Below are positions 58,124 through 64,000 of a stretch of DNA of 64,000 nucleotides, piece by piece. The notes under the pieces were generated by a model. The model searched no databases, was not told where the DNA came from, and saw nothing but the letters and a program-made list of their open reading frames with translations. The stretch is from Paraglaciecola mesophila (GTDB taxonomy: Bacteria; Pseudomonadota; Gammaproteobacteria; Enterobacterales; Alteromonadaceae): assembly GCF_009906955.1 (NCBI RefSeq), contig NZ_CP047656.1, positions 2,249,501 to 2,313,500 on the forward strand. The letters run 5' to 3'. The translations under genes and the position numbers were made by a program. Every line of letters starts with the position of its first letter. Within the stretch, counting starts at the first letter, position 1.

Positions 58124-60049
58124 TTATCTTTTGTCTTTATTAAACTGATGAGTCAGCGCATCAAGTTGTTGCGCAAGCGCGTTCAGCCCACCGGACTCAT
58201 CGGCCATCTGAGCAATTTTGTGCATGTTCTCTTGAGAACGACTTCGAATATCTTGCATATTGCGATTAATCAATTCAATACTGACAGACTGTTCTTCTGT
58301 TGCTGCGGCCACTGAACGATTCGCGTGAGTAATATCGTTGAAGTGAGCGCTATTAGCCTCAAGCACTTGATGTGCTGTGCCAATAGAACTCGCTGTGATT
58401 TGCGACTGCTCAATGATAGATGAGATTTCTTTGGTTGCGGATGCTGAGGTTACCTTGAGCTCCTGCATGATTGCCTGTACTTCATGTGTTGAATCCGCAG
58501 TACGCTTAGCTAACGTGCGAACCTCGTCAGCAACAACAGCAAACCCCCTGCCTTGCTCACCAGCTCTGGCCGCTTCAATAGCCGCATTAAGTGCTAACAG
58601 ATTCGTTTGGTCTGAAATTGCCTGAATATTTTCCAGTACGTTGGCAATGGTATCTGTGTTGTTGCTAAGCGAGCGAATGACCTCTGCCACATCATTGATT
58701 TTACTCACCAAGCCATTAATATCTTGCTGAGTGTTGGTAATCACCTGAGATATTTGCTCTCCCTCTGAATTGATTTGCACAGCGACCAAGGTCGCTGACT
58801 CCGCGCTTTTCGCCACTTCGCTGACAGCACTGCTTACTTGGCTCAAATTCATAGAGATATCTTGGGTATGCTCATCGCTATGTTGCGCACTTTCTAGGGT
58901 TTCTCCCGCTTTATTTTGCAATGAACGCGCTACGTCCTTGAGTGCCACACTATTTTGCACCACCTCAGTAAAGGTTTGGTCTAATTGACTGACAAATTGA
59001 TTGTAACCTTTAGCCACATCTGCCACTTCCTTTTGACCGTGCTCTGGCAACCGATAAGTAAGATCAGCATTGCCAGAACCTAAGCGCATAAACACTTGAG
59101 CCAAACGACTTATAGGTTGAGTAATACTAGTAGCAACAAACCAAGCTGCAAGACAGGCCATAACGGCGATCAACAAAGCCCAAAGTGTAATGTGCCAAGT
59201 AGCACTGTGTAACGAAGCGAATATTTCATCATAGGGTACTTGGGCTACAACAAACCAGTTCATGCTCGGTATAAAACTCGAGGCCACGATAAAGTCGGTA
59301 TCGTTTTTATTAATAACGGCTAAGTTAAAGTCGTTTTCATTTAGTAAATTAGTAACGTTATTTACACCATAAAGGCTTGCTATATCCGCTTGGTTAATTA
59401 AGCCTGCATCTGTGTGTAAGCGCACATTCCCCTGACCATCCACCAAATATACAAATCCAGATTGCTCTAACTGAAAACTTGCCAGCAAATCCACCACGTC
59501 CTTGAACGACTTTGCCGTTCCTGACAGTCCTCGTCCATTGCGTTGCTGATAGTTAACAAACAGATCCGTTTTACCTGTATTTGGATCTCTATAAACGCTA
59601 ACCATAGTGGGTTGCTTACTTTGGGTATAATCAAAAAACCAACCATCGGCTGCATCGTCTTTTAAGGTTCTCAAAAAGCCATCTTGATTCCAGTAGCGAT
59701 TAGTTTGCTTATCAGCAAAAGAAGCAGCACTTAGGCCGTGTTTGCTAACGGCATTTTTTAACACTTGAATAAGTGTTTTCTCCCCTTGCGCAGACTGGCC
59801 TTGCGCATTCCATTGCAAAATAAATGCATCTGTAGCGATTTGCGTGGCAATAAGCTGCATGGCAACAATTTTACTATCGATTTCATTAGCGATACGCTTA
59901 ACAACGTTGGGTAACTCGGTACTTAACACGCGCGATTCAACGGCGTTTCTCGCTGTCATCATGCTTATGCCACCGACGAACACGGCGGTTAATAACACAA
60001 AGAGAGTAAGTGTGAGCATTATTTTTTGTTTAATAGATAACTGTTTCAT
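58124..60049 (-). CDS. Methyl-accepting chemotaxis protein
   Basis: 641 residues from the ATG at 60049 ([20 protein letters not shown]); an ATG 11 codons upstream has no better support. One N-terminal helix (about 8-30) is followed by a periplasmic sensor (about 33-280) with a Cache-like pattern ([39 protein letters not shown]), a second helix (about 284-308), HAMP, and a cytoplasmic signalling domain whose tip [20 protein letters not shown] is intact. No CheR-docking NWETF tail is visible. Ligand unknown; a dCache sensor would suit amino acids or small organic acids. Confidence 0.92.
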   Translation of the reverse strand: MKQLSIKQKIMLTLTLFVLLTAVFVGGISMMTARNAVESRVLSTELPNVVKRIANEIDSKIVAMQLIATQIATDAFILQWNAQGQSAQGEKTLIQVLKNAVSKHGLSAASFADKQTNRYWNQDGFLRTLKDDAADGWFFDYTQSKQPTMVSVYRDPNTGKTDLFVNYQQRNGRGLSGTAKSFKDVVDLLASFQLEQSGFVYLVDGQGNVRLHTDAGLINQADIASLYGVNNVTNLLNENDFNLAVINKNDTDFIVASSFIPSMNWFVVAQVPYDEIFASLHSATWHITLWALLIAVMACLAAWFVATSITQPISRLAQVFMRLGSGNADLTYRLPEHGQKEVADVAKGYNQFVSQLDQTFTEVVQNSVALKDVARSLQNKAGETLESAQHSDEHTQDISMNLSQVSSAVSEVAKSAESATLVAVQINSEGEQISQVITNTQQDINGLVSKINDVAEVIRSLSNNTDTIANVLENIQAISDQTNLLALNAAIEAARAGEQGRGFAVVADEVRTLAKRTADSTHEVQAIMQELKVTSASATKEISSIIEQSQITASSIGTAHQVLEANSAHFNDITHANRSVAAATEEQSVSIELINRNMQDIRSRSQENMHKIAQMADESGGLNALAQQLDALTHQFNKDKR

Positions 60050-60234
60050 TAGTGTTCTTAAGAGAGTGAGAAGATTAAGCAAAGCTATTTTTGTATCGGC
60101 AAGAGAGCCAAATGCATGACATCATTCTACATTATCGGGCTAAATTAATCGGCAAGTAAACTAGCCGAAGACTAAACCCCGAATACCACTGGTAGTTTAA
60201 AAGCTCGTCGGCTATACACCGTTAAGAATCACAC

Positions 60235-61212
60235 TGGCCTAGCAGCTGGCCCTATCACCATCATTGGGTTCGACACCTACACTCAACCTTCTTACAGAGA
60301 TAAAAATGGGTGAAACCGGAATCTTTCTGGTGCACCGCACCAGCCGGTTGAACGAGCGACAGGGACGTCGGGCTGGCCACATCACCATGGACGGGTTAGA
60401 CCGCGTTTTGTACACAGCTACATATAGCTGCATCACTTTAAAAGCTGGCTGACGCACTAGGGATGGGTGAAACCGGAGTCTTTCTGGTGCACCGCACCAG
60501 CCGGTTGAACGACTGGCAAGGATGCCAGGCTGGACTGCATCACCATGGACGGGTTAGACCGCGTTTTGTACACAGCTACATATAGCTGCATCACTTTAAA
60601 AGCTGGCTGACGCACCAGAGATGGGTGAAACCAGAGTCTTTCTGGTGCACCGCACCAGCCGGTTGAACGACTGGCAAGGGTGAAGTCAGTTTATCTAGGC
60701 GCACTGCGCCGCCTGACTGAACGGGCACACAGGGATGTGTGCACTGGACCCAACTACCATGGACGGGTTAGACGGCGTTTTGTACACAGCTACATATAGC
60801 TGCAGCACTTTAAAAGCTGGCCACAGCACCAGGGATGGGTGAAACCGGAGTCTTTCTGGTGCACCGCACCAGCCGGTTGAACGACCGACAGGGACGTCGG
60901 GCTGGCCACATCACCATGGACGGGTTGTACCTCTAAACCCAACTTTCTTACAGACACAAAAAAGGGTGAAACCGGAATCCTTCTGGTGCACTGCACCAGC
61001 CGGTTGAACGACTGGCAAAGATGCCAGGCTGGCTGACGCACCAGGGATGGGTACACCCTAAACATTTAACTTTCTTACAGGCACAAAAAAGGGTGAAACC
61101 GGAGGCTTTCTGGCGCACTGCGCCAGCCGGTTGAACGACTGGCAAGGATGCCAGGCTGGGCCACAGCACCAAGGAAGGGTTCAACCTTTACTTTTAACTA
61201 TCTTACAGGCAT
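60235..61212 (-). repeat. Tandem array of two-hairpin repeat elements downstream of tuf
   Basis: Seven copies of a GGGTGAA...TGAACG element begin at 60308, 60465, 60623, 60678, 60837, 60964 and 61091 (plus-strand reading). Each core has an outer stem (AACCGG/CCGGTT in most copies), about 7 nt, then an inner stem with an ACC or ACT loop (CTGGTGC/GCACCAG). A second hairpin with an AGGGA or AGGA loop follows in most copies. Stems covary: copy 7 has CTGGCGC/GCGCCAG, copy 4 has AGTCAG/CTGACT with GGCGC/GCGCC. Two linker types alternate. One, in three places, holds CAGCTA-CATA-TAGCTG near 60415, 60573 and 60787. The other is a T-rich tract (minus strand) plus a conserved GTGCCTGTAAGAAAGTT-like tail. 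A degenerate linker fragment begins near 60241. Short frames in it look non-coding. Confidence 0.88.
60678..60742 (+). repeat. Divergent copy of the array element with swapped stem sequences
   Basis: This copy keeps GGGTGAA, the ACT loop, TGAACGG and the AGGGAT loop. All paired segments differ: outer AGTCAG/CTGACT, inner GGCGC/GCGCC, second hairpin GCACAC/GTGTGC. It interrupts the second hairpin of the preceding copy, whose TGCCAG arm is missing. Confidence 0.8.
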
Positions 61213-61237
61213 AAAAAAAGGCCACCGAAGTGACCTT
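61213..61237 (-). terminator. UUCG-loop terminator behind the duplicated tuf tail
   Basis: On the minus strand AAGGTCAC and GTGGCCTT form an 8-bp stem (one wobble) closed by TTCG, followed by seven T. It is a textbook terminator located just after the tuf-tail fragment and directly before the repeat array. Confidence 0.85.
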
Positions 61238-61239
61238 TA

Positions 61240-61308
61240 TTTCAAATCAATTTGCTAGCTATTAAGCAATGATTTTTGCAACAACGCCTGCACCTACTGT
61301 GCGGCCAC
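61240..61308 (-). pseudogene. Duplicated 3' end of tuf (69-bp fragment)
   Basis: These 69 bases are identical to 61453-61521, the 3' end of the intact tuf gene: the last 14 codons ([14 protein letters not shown]), the stop codon and 22 nt of flank. The fragment has no start or upstream coding sequence. It is followed by a different terminator from the intact gene, as would be expected from a second tuf locus, recombination with it, or an integration event that duplicated the 3' end. Confidence 0.92.
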
Positions 61309-61422
61309 GTTACTCCGGGCGTCCTGCCCTACGCCCTACAGGCCATGCTTCGCATGTTCAAAATCGTTCCCGACGATTTTGTCACGGAATAATCCGCTTG
61401 GAGCCACACAATACGTGCAAGC
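61309..61422 (-). other. Hairpin-rich insert between the two tuf ends
   Basis: 114 bp with three successive inverted repeats: GGGCGT/ACGCCC (61317-61336), CATGC/GCATG (61344-61356) and AAAATCGT/ACGATTTT (61360-61380). It shares nothing visible with tuf or with the array and has no open frame. It looks like a structured repetitive extragenic element, but no second copy is in this window. Confidence 0.6.
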
Positions 61423-61451
61423 ACAAAAAAGGCTGCATTTAGCAGCCTTTC
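61423..61451 (-). terminator. Terminator of tuf
   Basis: On the minus strand AAAGGCTGC and GCAGCCTTT pair around TAAAT, with a T run after it, about 25 nt past the tuf stop. Confidence 0.85.
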
Positions 61452-61474
61452 CTTTCAAATCAATTTGCTAGCTA

Positions 61475-62659
61475 TTAAGCAATGATTTTTGCAACAACGC
61501 CTGCACCTACTGTGCGGCCACCTTCGCGGATTGCGAAGCGTAAACCTTCGTCCATCGCGATAGGAGCAATCAATTCAACTACGAATTTCAAGTTGTCACC
61601 AGGCATTACCATTTCTACGCCTTCAGGAAGCTCTACAGCACCTGTTACGTCAGTTGTACGGAAGTAGAACTGTGGACGGTAGCCTTTGAAGAACGGAGTA
61701 TGACGGCCGCCTTCGTCTTTGCTTAGTACGTATACTTCAGCTTCGAATTGAGTGTGTGGGTTGATTGAACCAGGCTTAGCTAGTACTTGACCACGCTCAA
61801 CATCTTCACGCTTAGTACCACGAAGCAATGCACCGATGTTCTCACCAGCACGACCTTCGTCAAGCAATTTACGGAACATTTCAACACCAGTTACCGTTGA
61901 AGTCGTTGTATCTTTCATACCAACGATTTCTACTGCATCACCTGTGTTTACGATACCACGCTCAACACGACCTGTTACAACCGTACCACGACCTGAAATT
62001 GAGAATACATCTTCAATTGGAAGTAGGAAAGGCTTGTCGATGTCACGCTCTGGCTCTGGGATGTAGCTATCAAGTGCTTCTGCAAGCTCAATGATTTTTG
62101 CTTCCCACTTCTCGTCGCCTTCTAGGGCTTTAAGTGCTGAACCTTGGATAACTGGCAAGTCGTCGCCAGGGAATTCGTATTCTGAAAGCAATTCACGTAC
62201 TTCCATCTCTACCAATTCTAACAATTCTTCGTCGTCAACCATGTCACATTTGTTCATGAAAACAACCATGAAAGGTACACCAACTTGGCGACCTAGCAAG
62301 ATGTGCTCACGCGTTTGTGGCATAGGACCATCGGTCGCTGCTACTACTAGAATTGCGCCATCCATTTGAGCAGCACCCGTGATCATGTTTTTTACATAAT
62401 CGGCGTGTCCAGGACAGTCAACGTGTGCGTAGTGACGAGTAGGAGTATCGTATTCAACGTGAGACGTTGAAATAGTGATACCACGCTCGCGCTCTTCAGG
62501 AGCGTTATCGATTTGATCGAATGCAGATGCAGCACCGCCGTATACTTTTGCAAGTACAGTAGTGATTGCAGCTGTTAGAGTGGTTTTACCGTGGTCAACG
62601 TGGCCGATTGTACCGACGTTTACATGCGGTTTAGTACGTTCAAACTTTGCTTTTGCCAT
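61475..62659 (-). CDS. tuf: Elongation factor Tu
   Basis: 394 residues, full length. G1 GHVDHGKT is at 19-26, switch/G3 DCPGHADY near 81-88, G4 [10 protein letters not shown] near 136-145 and G5 SALKAL near 174-179; the C-terminus ends in VVAKIIA. It delivers aminoacyl-tRNA to the ribosome. It lies 63 nt after fusA on the same strand, the tufA position of the str operon. Its last 69 bp, counting 3' flank, recur 213 bp downstream. Confidence 0.98.
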   Translation of the reverse strand: MAKAKFERTKPHVNVGTIGHVDHGKTTLTAAITTVLAKVYGGAASAFDQIDNAPEERERGITISTSHVEYDTPTRHYAHVDCPGHADYVKNMITGAAQMDGAILVVAATDGPMPQTREHILLGRQVGVPFMVVFMNKCDMVDDEELLELVEMEVRELLSEYEFPGDDLPVIQGSALKALEGDEKWEAKIIELAEALDSYIPEPERDIDKPFLLPIEDVFSISGRGTVVTGRVERGIVNTGDAVEIVGMKDTTTSTVTGVEMFRKLLDEGRAGENIGALLRGTKREDVERGQVLAKPGSINPHTQFEAEVYVLSKDEGGRHTPFFKGYRPQFYFRTTDVTGAVELPEGVEMVMPGDNLKFVVELIAPIAMDEGLRFAIREGGRTVGAGVVAKIIA

Positions 62660-62722
62660 TTTACAAATTTCCTAAGTTAAAAACCCGGCCCTACTCATGT
62701 AGTAAACCGGACCAGACCTTTA

Positions 62723-64000
62723 TTAAGATTGACGAGCGTCAATAATGGCTTTCGCAACATTATTAGGCGCTTCTGAATAATTAAAAAATTCCATTGAATA
62801 TGATGCACGACCCTGCGTTGCTGAACGCAAGTCTGTAGAATAACCAAACATTTCAGATAGTGGTACCTTGGCAAAAACAATTTTAATGCCGGCAACGCCA
62901 TCTTCCATACCTTCAATTACACCACGTCGGCGATTTAAATCACCAACCACATCACCCATCCAGTCTTCCGGAGTGGTAACTTCAACTTTCATTGTGGGTT
63001 CAAGCAATACAGGTTTTGCCTCAGCAGCGCCCTTTCTAAAACCCATTGAACCAGCGATTTTAAACGCCATTTCAGAAGAGTCAACATCATGATAAGAACC
63101 ATCGAATAAGGTAACTTTTACGTCAAGTACCGGATAACCCGCTAGCACACCATTTTGCATCTGTTCATGGATACCTTTATCAACTGATGGGATAAATTCT
63201 TTTGGAATTACACCACCAACAATATTGTTGATAAATTCGTACCCAGCCCCTTCTTCATTAGGCTCGATTGTAAGCCAAACATGTCCGAATTGACCACGGC
63301 CACCTGATTGACGAACAAACTTACCTTCTACGTCGACTTTACCGCGAATAGTCTCACGATAAGCAACCTGAGGTTTACCTACATTGCACTCGACACTGAA
63401 CTCGCGTCTCATGCGATCTACAATGATATCAAGATGAAGTTCACCCATCCCAGATATAATTGTTTGTCCTGACTCTTCGTCAGTTTTAACTTTAAATGAT
63501 GGATCTTCCGCTGCCAACTTACCTAGTGCCAATGCCATTTTCTCTTGGTCGGCTTGAGAGCGAGGCTCTACTGCAATGGAAATAACAGGCTCTGGGAAGT
63601 CCATCCGTTCGAGTGTAATGATATGATTCGGATCACACAAGGTATCTCCGGTTGTCACATCTTTCAGACCAATCGCTGCTGCGATATCGCCCGCTCGAAC
63701 TTCTTTCAGTTCCTCTCGGTCCTTAGCGTGCATCTGCACGATACGACCAAAGCGTTCACGCTTCGCTTTGACTGGGTTATAAACGCTGTCACCCGTGTTA
63801 ACCACACCTGAATAACAACGGAAAAAAGTCAAAGTCCCTACGAAAGGGTCGGTTGCGATTTTAAATGCAAGTGCAGAAAAAGGTGCGTCATCATCCGCAG
63901 GACGTGAAGCTTCAGTTTCCTCATTGTCATCTAGAACACCTGTGATTGCAGGAACATCTATAGGAGCAGGTAAAAATTCAATTACCGCATCTAAAACGGC
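62723..64000 (-). CDS. fusA: Elongation factor G (5' end outside the window)
   Basis: 425 C-terminal residues are visible; the N-terminal GTPase domain lies beyond the right edge. The visible part starts inside the G-domain/domain II boundary ([41 protein letters not shown]) and includes domain III ([21 protein letters not shown]), domain IV ([34 protein letters not shown]) and domain V up to [12 protein letters not shown]. It matches the canonical FusA of the str operon, upstream of tuf. It drives ribosomal translocation and recycling. Confidence 0.97.
   Translation of the reverse strand, partial: AVLDAVIEFLPAPIDVPAITGVLDDNEETEASRPADDDAPFSALAFKIATDPFVGTLTFFRCYSGVVNTGDSVYNPVKAKRERFGRIVQMHAKDREELKEVRAGDIAAAIGLKDVTTGDTLCDPNHIITLERMDFPEPVISIAVEPRSQADQEKMALALGKLAAEDPSFKVKTDEESGQTIISGMGELHLDIIVDRMRREFSVECNVGKPQVAYRETIRGKVDVEGKFVRQSGGRGQFGHVWLTIEPNEEGAGYEFINNIVGGVIPKEFIPSVDKGIHEQMQNGVLAGYPVLDVKVTLFDGSYHDVDSSEMAFKIAGSMGFRKGAAEAKPVLLEPTMKVEVTTPEDWMGDVVGDLNRRRGVIEGMEDGVAGIKIVFAKVPLSEMFGYSTDLRSATQGRASYSMEFFNYSEAPNNVAKAIIDARQS

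Noticed and set aside
60239..61184. Several 60-90-codon open frames inside the repeat array, on both strands
   Set aside because: They consist of repeated translation of the hairpin elements, lack ribosome sites, and differ in frame from copy to copy, so coding is very unlikely.
60235..61212. CRISPR array in the repeat region
   Set aside because: Repeats are long and internally paired, the sequences between them are themselves repeated rather than unique spacers, the spacing is irregular, and no cas gene is in the window.
61240..61308. A second functional tuf gene
   Set aside because: Only the last 14 codons and flank are present; there is no upstream coding sequence or start.

Overview
The window is chromosomal DNA of a marine gammaproteobacterium of the Alteromonadales, most likely a Paraglaciecola, Glaciecola or Pseudoalteromonas-like organism. 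This placement is inferred from gene content: an ast arginine operon next to pabA, DUF3545, DUF413/MaoP and DUF1244 genes, an etf locus beside a DmdC-like dehydrogenase, and a str-operon fusA-tuf pair. No database search was run. Coding density is high. I found no tRNA, rRNA, insertion sequence, prophage or CRISPR array.

Layout. 1-4.5 kb: a truncated AraC-type regulator, then etfB-etfA-acyl-CoA dehydrogenase on the minus strand. 4.9-10.8 kb: pabA, an HDOD gene and astC-astA-astD (arginine succinyltransferase pathway) behind a candidate ArgR box pair. 11-13.2 kb: galT-galK. 13.3-16.4 kb: mgtE, a DMT exporter and an orphan gene. 16.7-21 kb: a secreted subtilase with duplicated C-terminal modules, then an ammonium transporter. 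21-25.9 kb: a LysR gene diverging from acyl-CoA dehydrogenase, APH-type kinase, histidine phosphatase and SDR genes. The first two resemble the LvaC/LvaA or ACAD11 system for hydroxyacyl-CoA catabolism.

26-35 kb: a solute-binding protein, a bile-acid-type symporter, benE-gntR with GntR-type operators at the start codon, a GGDEF/EAL protein, tdk, and ilvI-ilvH. 35-48.5 kb: DUF413/MaoP, a DUF4442 gene behind a near-perfect FadR operator, DUF1244, a GST, an RND efflux pair, a RecQ-like helicase, a long Cys/Met-type PLP enzyme, a diguanylate cyclase, DUF2750 and a YecA/YgfB-like protein. 48.6-60 kb: an alpha/beta hydrolase, a CPA2 antiporter, DUF3545, a SulP transporter, an FKBP isomerase, ppc, yigZ and a chemoreceptor.

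60.2-64 kb is the most unusual part. Downstream of fusA-tuf, in tuf orientation, the last 69 bp of tuf (14 codons, stop and flank) occur a second time, separated from the intact end by a hairpin-rich insert. Beyond that lies about 0.9 kb of tandem two-hairpin elements. At least seven copies are present, and their stems differ by compensatory changes, so the fold appears to have been conserved while the sequence drifted. This array is the best candidate here for an undescribed element. Whether it acts as RNA, as DNA, or only as serial terminators cannot be settled from sequence alone.
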